A stretch of DNA of 64,000 bases from Bolinopsis microptera (taxonomy: Eukaryota > Ctenophora > Tentaculata > Lobata > Bolinopsidae). Numbering within the stretch: the stretch's first letter is position 1; the number at the start of each line of letters is the position of its first letter. Of this stretch, positions 51,001 to 59,765 are shown piece after piece. The notes below the pieces were generated by a model. That model searched no databases, had not been told where the DNA came from, and worked only from the letters and a program-made list of their open reading frames with translations. The stretch lies in assembly GCF_026151205.1 (NCBI RefSeq), contig NC_087077.1, positions 20,729,510-20,793,509 of the forward strand. The letters are read 5' to 3'. A program made the translations under genes and the position numbers.

Positions 51001-51732
51001 AAACAACCCCTCAAATAACCCCGCAAACAACCCCTCGAACAACCCCTCAAATAACCCCGCAAACAACCCCGCAAACAACCCCGCAAACAACCCGGGCTCA
51101 AATAACCCCTCAAATAACCCCTCAAATAACCCCTCAAATAACCCTGCAAACAACCCCGCAAACAACCCCTCGAATAACCCCTCGAATAACCCCTCAAATA
51201 ACCCTGCAAACAACCCCGCAAACAACCCCTCGAATAACCCCTCGAATAACCCCTCAAATAACCCCGCAAATAACCCCTCAAACAACCCCGCAAATAACCC
51301 CTCAAATAACCCCTCAAATAACCCCTCAAACAACCCCTCAAATAACCAGGTTTACCGGGAATACTGTGTGTGGGAGGAACAACAAAGTCTGACCCTCCCA
51401 TCTCCCTCCTCCTCACCCACGGAGATATCATCATTCTGTCTGGACCCTCTCGTCTGGCATACCACGCTGTACCTAAGGTCTTCACCTCATACCATGTGAG
51501 AACATGCGAGCATGAGGTGGTTAGTAGTTCAGACTTGAAAAGTGAGGAGGATCACAATGTTGGGTCGGATGTACCGATCTGGATAAGTAAGTTTGTTGAT
51601 GGCTTGTCTTCAGACCGGTTAGAGAAGATTGATAAGTCCTTATCTGCTGAAGAGTTGAAGGAGAGGATCAGAAAGTTTTTGCCGAGGACAAGATTCAATA
51701 TCAGTATTAGGCAGGTAGAAAAATATGAGTGA
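46215..51732 (+). CDS. ALKBH1: ALKBH1, Fe(II)/2-oxoglutarate dioxygenase
   Basis: Six exons: 46215-46350, 46756-46939, 47136-47246, 47537-47632, 50523-50653, 51350-51732. All borders are GT-AG, all phases agree, and the product is 346 residues. Family landmarks: WSVYSHSNYPGLLVVKG, LLIDKLRWVSNGYHFDW, FPDDLADIG, FYHPGDTLSFHTDELEWDLS with the iron-binding H202 and D204, LLLTHGDIIILSGPSRLAYH with the third iron ligand H258 (same spacing as I recall for human ALKBH1), and RFNISIRQV with the 2-oxoglutarate arginines. ALKBH1 demethylates tRNA (m1A58) and makes 5-formylcytidine in mitochondrial tRNA-Met; DNA 6mA has also been proposed. Introns 1, 3, 4 and 5 all contain minisatellites; intron 4 also holds two G-capped elements. 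AATAAA at about 51752 may be the polyadenylation signal. Confidence 0.95.
46434..46765 (+). repeat. Minisatellite of splice-acceptor-like units (ALKBH1 intron 1)
   Basis: About 14 units of roughly 22-24 bp, consensus CCCCCTAATTATCTTATCTC then CAGGG or CAGG. Each unit resembles a 3' splice site (pyrimidine-rich TTATCTCCAG then G). The last unit is the real acceptor of exon 2 (TTATATCCAG then GGCCCCCTAG), so exon 2's first nine or so bases are part of the repeat. Confidence 0.9.
47431..47515 (+). repeat. 12-bp acceptor-like repeat (ALKBH1 intron 3)
   Basis: Five to six copies of CTTACTTTACAG, then degenerate copies (CTTACTTCACAA, CTTACTTTATCT), then the actual exon 4 acceptor CCTACTTTGCAG/CTATC, which has the same shape. 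Confidence 0.88.
47993..48400. mobile_element. G-capped foldback element (ALKBH1 intron 4)
   Basis: A 32-base G run (47993-48024) then CCAAGTGGATATTTGTAGAT; the right end is the inverted copy ATCTACAAATATCCACTTGG followed by 14 C. AATAAAAG borders both sides and may be a target duplication. The interior has repeats of ATCTACAAATATCTACATTT and TTCGTGAATTATCCA. No coding sequence. Confidence 0.8.
48410..50491. mobile_element. G-capped element carrying a 1.5-kb pyrimidine tract
   Basis: The left terminus GGGGGGGGTGTCACGTCCGT, then CTATGTCCGC, is inverted at the right terminus (GCGGACATAGACGGACATGA then CACCCCCCC). AAAAGA-like sequence flanks both ends. Direct copies of CATAGAATCCAAAAAGGACA lie near both ends. 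Inside are GGACATAGGC 10-mers (48468-48560), a CT-rich array, and TCCGCCAATG/TCCGTCCGAG repeats (50245-50410). Related to the element at 22306-23104. Confidence 0.75.
48726..50242 (+). repeat. Pyrimidine-rich (TCCTCC/CAGTCC) minisatellite
   Basis: About 1.5 kb almost purely C and T on the plus strand, built from TCCTCCTCCTCAGTCC, CTGGGTCCTCCTCC and CAGCCATCCTCC units. Short homopurine-homopyrimidine mirror stretches are abundant. Each CTCCTCAG also resembles a 3' splice site. It sits inside a mobile element within ALKBH1 intron 4. Confidence 0.95.
50799..51348. repeat. 12-bp minisatellite (ALKBH1 intron 5)
   Basis: About 45 units of CTCAAATAACCC with variants CGCAAACAACCC and CTCGAATAACCC, in higher-order blocks. 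Both strands are open across it (NNPS/NNPA repeats on plus, GLFEGLFA or CLRGYLRG repeats on minus), but it is intronic. The last unit, AAATAACCAG, supplies the AG of the exon 6 acceptor. Confidence 0.93.
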
Positions 51733-52040
51733 ATAAGCTACTTTGCGTCGAAAATAAATCTTTCGTGATTCCATTTCTTTATTTGTTGGTAAAATTGTTG
51801 CATTTTTGATCTTCGATATGTTATGCAGTTTTGTATGTTGAATATGATTATATCATATTAAAGTATTAAGTTCTTAATAATGTAATATACAGATTTAATT
51901 GATATTTTATTAGTTCATTTTCTTATCACAGTTCAATGTTTCATTACACACACTACGCAATGTATCCCAACTTAAAATGATAGTTACCCTGTTAGTAAAA
52001 ACAGCGTAGGTATCTTTAACAGAACCATGTCGTGCAACTT
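51733..52040. other. ALKBH1 3' flank
   Basis: Untranslated and intergenic AT-rich sequence with AATAAA at about 51752. Nothing else was recognised before the 51-bp array begins. Confidence 0.6.
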
Positions 52041-53569
52041 CTAATACCCTTTACTTTATAAGCAGAATGGTTCCATACAGTTGCAGTATTTCTTTACCCT
52101 ATACTTTATAAGCAGAATGGTTCCATACAGTTGCAGTATTTCTAATACCCTATACTTTATAAGCAGAATGGTTCCATACAGTTGCAGTATTTCTAATACC
52201 CTTTACTTTATAAGCAGAATGGTTCCATACAGTTGTAGTATTTCTTTACCCTTTACTTTATAAGCAGAATGGTTCCATACAGTTGTAGTATTTCTAATAC
52301 CCTATACTTTATAAGCAGAATGGTTCCATACAGTTGTAGTATTTCTAATACCCTATACTTTATAAGCAGAATGGTTCCATACAGTTGTAGTATTTCGAAT
52401 ACCCTATACTTTATAAGCAGAATGGTTCCATACAGTTGTAGTATTTCTAATACCCTATACTTTATAAGCAGAATGGTTCCATACAGTTGCAGTATTTCTA
52501 ATACCCTTTACTTTATAAGCAGAATGGTTCCATACAGTTGCAGTATTTCTTTACCCTATACTTTATAAGCAGAATGGTTCCATACAGTTGCAGTATTTCT
52601 AATACCCTTTACTTTATAAGCAGAATGGTTCCATACAGTTGTAGTATTTCTTTACCCTTTACTTTATAAGCAGAATGGTTCCATACAGTTGTAGTATTTC
52701 TAATACCCTATACTTTATAAGCAGAATGGTTCCATACAGTTGTAGTATTTCTAATACCCTATACTTTATAAGCAGAATGGTTCCATACAGTTGTAGTATT
52801 TCTAATACCCTATACTTTATAAGCAGAATGGTTCCATACAGTTGTAGTATTTCTAATACCCTATACTTTATAAGCAGAATGGTTCCATACAGTTGCAGTA
52901 TTTCTAATACCCTATACTTTATAAGCAGAATGGTTCCATACAGTTGCAGTATTTCTAATACCCTTTACTTTATAAGCAGAATGGTTCCATACAATTGCAG
53001 TATTTCTAATACCCTATACTTTATAAGCAGAATGGTTCCATACAGTTGTAGTATTTCTATACCCTATACTTTATAAGCAGAATGGTTCCATACAGTTGTA
53101 GTATTTCTAATACCCTATTACTTTATAAGCAGAATGGTTCCATACAGTTGCAGTATTTCTTTACCCTATACTTTATAAGCAGAATGGTTCCATACAGTTG
53201 TAGTATTTCTTTACCCTTTACTTTATAAGCAGAATGGTTCCATACAGTTGTAGTATTTCTAATACCCTATACTTTATAAGCAGAATGGTTCCATACAGTT
53301 GTAGTATTTCTAATACCCTATACTTTATAAGCAGAATGGTTCCATACAGTTGTAGTATTTCTAATACCCTATACTTTATAAGCAGAATGGTTCCATACAG
53401 TTGTAGTATTTCTAATACCCTATACTTTATAAGCAGAATGGTTCCATACAGTTGCAGTATTTCTTTACCCTTTACTTTATAAGCAGAATGGTTCCATACA
53501 GTTGCAGTATTTCTTTACCCTATACTTTATAAGCAGAATGGTTCCATACAGTTGCAGTATTTCTCTACC
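52041..53569 (+). repeat. 50/51-bp minisatellite of acceptor plus PCC1 start
   Basis: About 30 units with ACTTTATAAGCAGAATGG, TTCCATACAGTTG(C/T)AG and TATTTCTAATACCCTAT. Most are 51 bp and stay in frame (17 codons). Variants with TCTTTACCC are one base shorter and meet a stop. The shorter variant matches the PCC1 gene from the upstream AG through codon 12, and the last unit is the gene's own start, so the unit was probably founded by duplicating the PCC1 acceptor and start region. Confidence 0.93.
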
Positions 53570-54034
53570 CTTCCCCTCGGAGCGACTAGCCACTATAGCT
53601 ATGAGAAGTGTTGCAGCCGACAAGGAACCCAGAAAATCAGGTATTTGACACGTCATGGTATCCCAGAAAGAGACGCTCGGTCTTTTATTTTAGACTTGTT
53701 TTTAAGTATTTGTGATCATGGAAATTTCAAAATAGCATTAACATTAATTGTAGGTACATTGATTAATAGTAGGTACATATTCATTTAAACTGTGATACTT
53801 GCTAGCTATAGTATTTAAGTAGCAATGATTTAAGTAATTTATTATGCTTTTTTTAAATAAAATATTAAAAATACCAAACCAGGCGTAACGCGTGACCTGA
53901 AGGTGAGCGGACCAGTGTTACAGGTGACAATATCCTCATCCGAACTCAGATGTCTCCGAGTATCTGTCGGCTCGATCCTGGAGCTGCTCAAACTGTCGTG
54001 TAACACAATGGAAATGTTTGATACTAAATCATGA
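53538..54034 (+). CDS. LAGE3: PCC1/LAGE3-like KEOPS complex subunit
   Basis: Two exons, 53538-53640 and 53883-54034, join in phase by GT-AG (TCAG/GTATTT and AAACCAG/GC) to give 84 residues, the normal length of the Pcc1 family. Exon 1: MVPYSCSISLPFPSERLATI then AMRSVAADKEPRKSG, matching the family's PFP...A.IA...L..D.EP core. Exon 2: VTRDLKVSGPVLQVTISSSE then LRCLRVSVGSILELLKL, with the beta-strand/helix fold of Pcc1. The protein dimerises in KEOPS and supports Kae1/OSGEP in making t6A37 on ANN-decoding tRNAs. The start ATG is inside the last unit of the upstream minisatellite, one base after ATAAGCAG. It lies between ALKBH1 and RPP38 on the same strand. Confidence 0.85.
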
Positions 54035-54595
54035 CGGTAACAAAAGGCTCTTAATTATATTTATAACTACAGTTCAGGTACAAAGGATACAGATTTAGAC
54101 AGCTCTAGCTCTGTTATCGTGTGTTATTGTGTACGAATTTCAGTGTACGAATTTCAGTGTACAGATAAGCGAGACATTCAGCTTTTCTTTTTGTCACACG
54201 AAGTCATAAGATTGAGTCGCATATAATATGACGTGCGCGAAGAACTGGTGCTGTATGTAATTTAAGTGACATATTCATTTGTTTATTTATTCGTTTATCT
54301 ATTCATATTCATTAATTTATGACTGAACGTATTGATTAAAAAGTCCCTGCTATTGTATACTTTTAAGATAAATCGTGTTTGATTGCCTAGCGTCTAGTAT
54401 GGGTGGGATCTTATAGAGACATTAAATCTCAACCTTTTTAATTTCATTGCAGGTCGAGTCTTGATCATATTACTCAATATTACCTTTGTCTCTTGTAATT
54501 TCATATTTAATCCAAGATTGCTGTTTCCATTTTCCATGCCTTTATTTTGAGTCTGAACATCTCTCTCAGGCTAATGTGATGTAATCTGGTTCACC
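54035..54595. other. PCC1-RPP38 intergenic spacer
   Basis: 561 bp, AT-rich, containing a doubled GTGTACGAATTTCAGTG (about 54130-54165) and a pyrimidine-rich CATCTCTCTCAG acceptor-like site ending about 27 nt before the RPP38 ATG. No canonical AATAAA was seen between the two genes. Confidence 0.6.
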
Positions 54596-55264
54596 ATGTC
54601 AGCAAACAACACTCCTCTCACCAATAAATCCAGAAGGAAATCTCTCGCTCAAAAACAAGCTAAGAAGCCTGAGAGACATGTGCTGGATAATCCTTTTAAG
54701 ATTCGGTGGCCGAGGCATTCTGAAACTGCCATAGAATCTTCACTTTTAGTTATAAAACATCACATTTGTCAGAAATACGGTGCAGCCTGTGTTGTAGACT
54801 CATCTTTGAATGAAAACAGAGGTAAACGTAACTTTGGGCATCGCCTGGAAAAGGATCGTGAACTTATTTTCAGTATCAACTGTGTAACGAAACTGTTCGA
54901 AAAAGATTTCAAATTTCAGGCTGTTTTTGTGGAAGAAAGTTTGATCCCGACGAGGATATTCGATCACATATTATATTTGTGTGGGTTGAGAGAGGTTCCA
55001 CTGGTCAAGGGACAAGTCTCTTTATATCTATCATCTTGTCTGGGCAGGAAGAAGGTTGCTATAGCAGGGATACCTGCTGACACAGATGTAACATTCAGTG
55101 TGCTAGTTTCACCCACCTTACCGTTTGTTAATATGGATGAGTTGCCAGAATTGGTTGTGCGAATTGAAGATGTGACACCGTCTGCAGAGGCTGTTAAAAG
55201 AAAGAGGTTAAAACAGGAATCAAAGGAGAACAAGAAAATTGCTAAGAAAATGGAAGTCGATTAG
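54596..55264 (+). CDS. RPP38: RPP38-like RNase P/MRP subunit (L7Ae fold)
   Basis: Single open frame of 222 residues. A basic N-terminus (NKSRRKSLAQKQAKKPERHV) leads into LDNPFKIRWP, the counterpart of the conserved N-terminal LNNPYxIRW segment of RPP38. An L7Ae/L30e-like domain spans about residues 70-170: FSINCVTKLFEKDFKFQAVF, LIPTRIFDHILYLCGLREVP and GRKKVAIAGI align with the NEVTRALE...ITxHLIxLxxxRxVP...ALAF pattern. A lysine-rich tail (KRKRLKQESKENKKIAKK) follows. RPP38 binds K-turn RNA in RNase P (tRNA 5' processing) and RNase MRP. It is shorter than human RPP38. No intron was seen. It is 561 bp downstream of PCC1 on the same strand. Confidence 0.85.
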   Translation: MSANNTPLTNKSRRKSLAQKQAKKPERHVLDNPFKIRWPRHSETAIESSLLVIKHHICQKYGAACVVDSSLNENRGKRNFGHRLEKDRELIFSINCVTKLFEKDFKFQAVFVEESLIPTRIFDHILYLCGLREVPLVKGQVSLYLSSCLGRKKVAIAGIPADTDVTFSVLVSPTLPFVNMDELPELVVRIEDVTPSAEAVKRKRLKQESKENKKIAKKMEVD

Positions 55265-55489
55265 AATTGATCGAGTGATATGCAAGAAGATCTAAGTTTG
55301 TAGGGAACTTAATCGCTTCTTGCTTCCCTTTTTGACAGTTTTTATTCAATTACTCAACTCTTGAGTGATTCTCCACTCTCCAGTTTCCGCAATTTTAGAA
55401 ATTTGCATCGATCTTGATCCCTATTCTGATTCGTTTTTCTTCTCAAAGGAATTGTATTTGAGTTTCAGATAGTGCCTTATACTCACCAC

Positions 55490-55858
55490 CTCGCTTTTAA
55501 GTATGTGTGATAGGAGACCCCCACTAACCCCACCTTTAAGTATGGGTGACAATAGACCCACTAACCCCACCTTTAGGTATGGGTGACAGTAGACCCCACC
55601 AACCCCACCAACCCACCTTAAGGTATGGGTGACAGTAGACCCCACTAACCCTAATACCCCACTTCTTGGTATGAGTGACAATAGACCCCATTAACCCCAC
55701 CAACCCACCTTAAGGTATGGGTGACAGTAGACCCCACTAACCCCACCAACTCACTTTAAGGTATGGGTGACAGTAGACCCCACTAGACTAACCCTAATAC
55801 CCCACTTCTTGGTATGAGTGACAATAGACCCCACTAACCCCACCAACCCACCTTAGGT
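55490..55858 (+). repeat. Minisatellite carrying the NAALADase start-codon context
   Basis: Seven or so units (about 39-65 bp) of AAGGTATGGGTGACAGTAGA, then CCCCACTAACCCCACC. GGTATGGGTGACAG is the sequence at the real start of the downstream gene (GGTATGGGTGACAGGAGACG). Each full unit therefore contains an ATG followed by a seven-codon frame (MGDSRPH, stop). Confidence 0.9.
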
Positions 55859-58073
55859 ATGGGTGACAGGAGACGACTGTACAACCTCCAGTCGTCCAGG
55901 GGAGACGGTCACCTTGTTCAGTCCGTCAGTGACGACTATGACGACGAAGACCTCCTCCTGTCTGGCTCCCGACGACAATCACCTTCTTTCAACTACATCA
56001 AACTCTGCGTCATAGTCTTTTCTATTGTCGCTATTTTCTCGTCTGGCTTTTTCTCTCACATTTTGATAGTCAGCTTCGGTAAACCAGCCTCAGAACACAA
56101 GATAGACAATATAGCCAGCGTTATAGACCCCGCCAAGATAAGGGAGTATCACATTGAACTTACAAAGAATACTCATCTCGCTGGCACGCCCAGAAACTAC
56201 GAACTTGCCCAGTACATCGCCAACAAATTCCACGACTTTGCCTTTGACAGTGTCGAGTTAAAAAACTATTCAATCCGGTTACCATATCCAGACAAAAGCA
56301 AGCCGAATGTGGTAAAACTGTTTGATTCGTCAGGTGTTGTGAGGCACACTTGTAGAAGGATAGAGAAGCCATTGACCGACTTCGAGAAGAATAATCCCAC
56401 CACACCCCTGTTTAACGCTCACTCTAAGCCAGGAACTGTGAAGGGGCCTGTTGTTTACGCTAACTATGCTTCTAAGTCTGATTTTAAGTTGCTGCAAGAT
56501 CAAAACATCACTTTAGAGGGCAAGGTCAGTGAAAACATTGCGGGTATTTAGTTTGAAATTTTGGCTGAACTCAGTTTTTTGTTAATTATGAAAGTTGATA
56601 ATAATAGCAGAAGTAAAATACTGCCCATATCCAAAAACCCGCATTCTCGCATTCTAAGAATGTAGGAAATTTTTAAAAGTAGGAAATTTTTGACAAAAAG
56701 TAGGAAATTTGAGAGCCAACTCTGAGAATTTTCGATAATATTTCAGTAGGAATTTAAGTGAAAGATCAGACTAAAAGTTGCTGGACCGTTATTGAAATGT
56801 CCTCAGGGATCCACTGATCCAGTCTATCAAATTTCGTTTCACAGACCAAAGTTTGTTGCTATTAGCTACAAAATCTGTGCATCAAGTAACCACTAACCAG
56901 ATGCTAATTATTGGGGCATTTTCGCGTACACGACATAAATAGTTGTCATTATTACTTTATTAACATTTTACTATCTACTTATCTAGTCTATGAAACCGGA
57001 TATGTCTACAGAGTACAGTGTCACCCGATATCTGTATTGGCAAGCAGTAGCATATACACATCACGTCTTCAATGTGTGTATCACACTGAAAAATTGAAAT
57101 CAGAAAATAGTATGCTAAAATCGTTCTCCATTGTCAGATTCGTTCCAGGAGGCCAAATCTAGTTTAAATTTCCAAAATTTTCGGGGGCTTCGCCCCCAAA
57201 AGTAACCTAGGATTATCTATTAAAAAGCATTCCGGGCCCTAAAAAAGTAAAATTGAGAATCTGGAATCCGCCATGAAAAATCTTTGAACCGCGCGAATAC
57301 AAAGACTTTTCATGCGAGCGAAGCGAGCGGGCCACAGAAAACGAAAAAATTGAGAATGTAGGAAATTAAAAATTTTTTGGATATGGGAAATACTGAGCAC
57401 ACGATTTGGCACCAACATAAAGTTGTATACATGCATTGATGTATATACATATAATACATAATGTTATACCTAATATTTACATAATACGCTCCGTCCTACA
57501 TGATTATAACATATTATCCTCCAACACTACCCTCCCTATAGGTAGTTCTAGCACGATACGGTGGAATATTCCGTGGGAACAAAGTGCAGAATGCAGCTGA
57601 AGCTGGAGCCCTGGCAATTGTCCTGTTCAAGGATCTAGCTGACCCTGGAAACAAGGAACGGTTTCCTCTGTCTGAGTTCGCCCCTAGTTCCTCCGGGGAG
57701 CGGGGCACTGTCGGCCTGTGAGTTTTATTTCTTATATTTCAGGTTTATAATACATATGATAATCGGATTATAATTTAGATTTGGGAACAGATATTTACCC
57801 TTGTGTCTGTAATTCTGTTCTACAAAACTGTCTACTAGATAATATTCGGATATTTTCTTCTACGATCACATCTTCAGTCTGCATTTCTTACATTTTCTAC
57901 ATTCCCTACATTTCCTTTCAGCTCAGACGGAGACACAGACACACTCGGCTGGCCCTCAGTGGAGAACAGTTTCATTAAAGCAGACGGAGAGTTGTATTCA
58001 GCTGCTATCATATCACAGCCTATAACTGGAGACGATGCTATGGTGCTGCTCCGAGCCTTACCAGTGAACATGG
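55859..58073 (+). CDS. NAALADase/glutamate carboxypeptidase II-like, 5' three exons
   Basis: Exons 55859-56524, 57542-57717 and 57922-58073 join in phase by GT-AG and encode about 331 residues. A cytosolic N-terminus rich in Arg and Asp is followed by a single membrane anchor (about residues 46-72, KLCVIVFSIVAIFSSGFF), giving a type II orientation. Then come REYHIELTKNTHLAGTPRNY and FDSVELKNYSIRLPYP, typical of FOLH1/NAALAD2, and the PA domain: PVVYANYASKSDFKLL, GKVVLARYGGIFRGNK, AAEAGALAIVLFKD, LGWPSVENS and ISQPITGDDAMVLLRAL. The M28 zinc-peptidase domain that carries the active site was not found downstream in the window, so the gene either has long later introns or is truncated. Intron 1 contains a hAT-type MITE. 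The ATG follows an acceptor-like ACCTTAG by two bases. Confidence 0.88.
56624..57387. mobile_element. hAT-type MITE, 764 bp, in NAALADase intron 1
   Basis: Ends CCCATATCCAAAAA and TTTTTGGATATGGG, flanked by the identical 8-mer AAATACTG (56616-56623 and 57388-57395). An 8-bp target duplication with short inverted ends is the hAT signature. Near both ends are GAATGTAGGAAATT motifs; the right part has a GGGGGCTTCGCCCCC hairpin. No transposase. Confidence 0.85.
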
Positions 58074-58527
58074 GTTAGTAGTGGAGATCAATGCAGAGTT
58101 AATTAATATAATGCAGGGTTAATTAATATAATGCAGGGTTAATACATCTTTGAATTTCAGTATGAATTTCCTGTATGTTACAATTTTTAGGGAGTTTGAT
58201 TATTTGCATCTGTCATACATTGGTAATATTTTATCTAGTTAAACAGTATTTTCTGATTAAACAAGAGATTTCAAGATGTCACAATGATGTCACAATGTCA
58301 CTGCACCGCTCAAATTTCAATTAAAAGAATATCACACACTCATTTTTGAAATTACGTTTAATCACTTGAAAAGTTGAAACGTGGTCTGTGGAGACATTTT
58401 TCAAAGTAACTCAAAATGCAGATAAGTCATAAAAGTGATGGTAGAAGTATAATTCTTTATAAAAATAAACCCAAGACTAAGATTACATTACACATACAAA
58501 CTGGAGAGGACTATAATCCTTTACAGT
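58074..58527. other. Possible NAALADase intron 3
   Basis: AT-rich sequence after a fair donor (ATGG/GTTAGT). It begins with a short tandem AGGGTTAATTAATATAATGC (about 58095-58145). No further NAALADase exon was recognised. Confidence 0.5.
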
Positions 58528-58779
58528 CTAAGCGAAAAGGTCTTCCGGATCATAAGGTCCTGAGCCCCAGACCTGAACTTCAAGGATATGTAAGTGTTTA
58601 GCAAGTTCCTGGTGTAGAATTATCTCTCTGGCATAAGTCGGGTCATTCTCCGGTACATCAAACTGGTAAATGGGTTTAGTACTTATTGCTACACCTATCA
58701 TTTGAACGTCAGCAAAAATCCGAGTTCCAACGAATTGCTCTGGCAGCAAAATCTTTTTTCCAATTTTACTCGGGGGCAC
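58528..58779 (-). CDS. Unassigned open reading frame/exon
   Basis: Minus-strand frame of about 83 residues with good coding composition: KIGKKILLPEQFVGTRIFAD, VQMIGVAISTKPIYQFDVPE, EIILHQELAKHLHILEVQVW and GSGPYDPEDLFA-stop. There is no ATG at its start; an acceptor-like ATTACAAG precedes it, so it may be a terminal exon. It is antisense to the presumed NAALADase intron. The family was not recognised. Confidence 0.35.
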   Translation of the reverse strand: MPPSKIGKKILLPEQFVGTRIFADVQMIGVAISTKPIYQFDVPENDPTYAREIILHQELAKHLHILEVQVWGSGPYDPEDLFA

Positions 58780-59765
58780 TTGTAATGTTTCTTACCCGAG
58801 TGGAGACGCTGATTGTTCTAACAGGTTGTATCCGAAGGAGAAAGACAGAATTGCATGCTCACACTTAAATGTTTATCTGTGGGCGTAGGTGTGGGTCCAC
58901 TGATGTTTTGTAAGGTGAGATGAGTTCATTAAATGAGAAATTAGCATACTTGGACATTGAAAACTTTTCTCTTTGGGAGTTGTTTCTGGGGAACTCCCGT
59001 TTCTTCAAATTTAGAGGAACCTCAAGGGTTGATAAGTATTATGATTTTGAGGGGCATGACAGTGTGGATTTTCTGGTAATGTGTTCGAAAAATGAATCCT
59101 CGCACAAAAAATAGGGCTTCACAAGGTGGACAACAAAACCACTCAGCGGTTTTTGTAACTTACGGAAAAAACTCTGTTTATCTCCTTTTTAATTGGCTTC
59201 ATAACTACCAAAGACATATTGTTTACTTATCAGGAACGCTCGGGATCTTAAACTCCGTCTTGACATGAACCACTTATCTGCAAATTATCGTTATCAATTA
59301 ATTTGTGTAATTTAATTAATTAATTTTGAAAGTTTAATTACGTAACACTCGAGAGGATCAACAATTTAAAAAATAAATGGCAAGACTGCGAAACGTAAAA
59401 TCATTCGAAATTTTGAATTTTAACATAATATTCCAGAGAATCAGTTACTGTGTATTTCATAAAACATATAATATCACATTAATTTTTTCTGGGTCTGACA
59501 TCCATGTTTATGATTGTGAATCGTACAATGTACTTTGTACCAGAAGAAAATTTGGCGAGAATTTGTTGTAAACTAGGTAATAAAACACAAATTCGTTAAC
59601 TTGATAAAAGTCTTGGATACTGTTAAATGTAAAAGATAAAAATTACATTCAAAACAGAATCCGTTCATTGATAACTTAACTGAGTCAGTTTACTTTAGTA
59701 CTAAACCTACACACAGAAACTGCAAATATCACTAAAATTGTTAACATTTTGTAGTGATTATACGT

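Noticed and set aside
50731-51499. Repeat proteins of NNPS/NNPA, GLFEGLFA or CLRGYLRG type
   Set aside because: They are frames through the intron 5 minisatellite of ALKBH1. Splice phases and the downstream exon show that it is intronic.
52081-53482. MVPYSCSISNTLYFISR repeat proteins
   Set aside because: They are frames through the 51-bp array. Only the last unit leads into the PCC1 gene.
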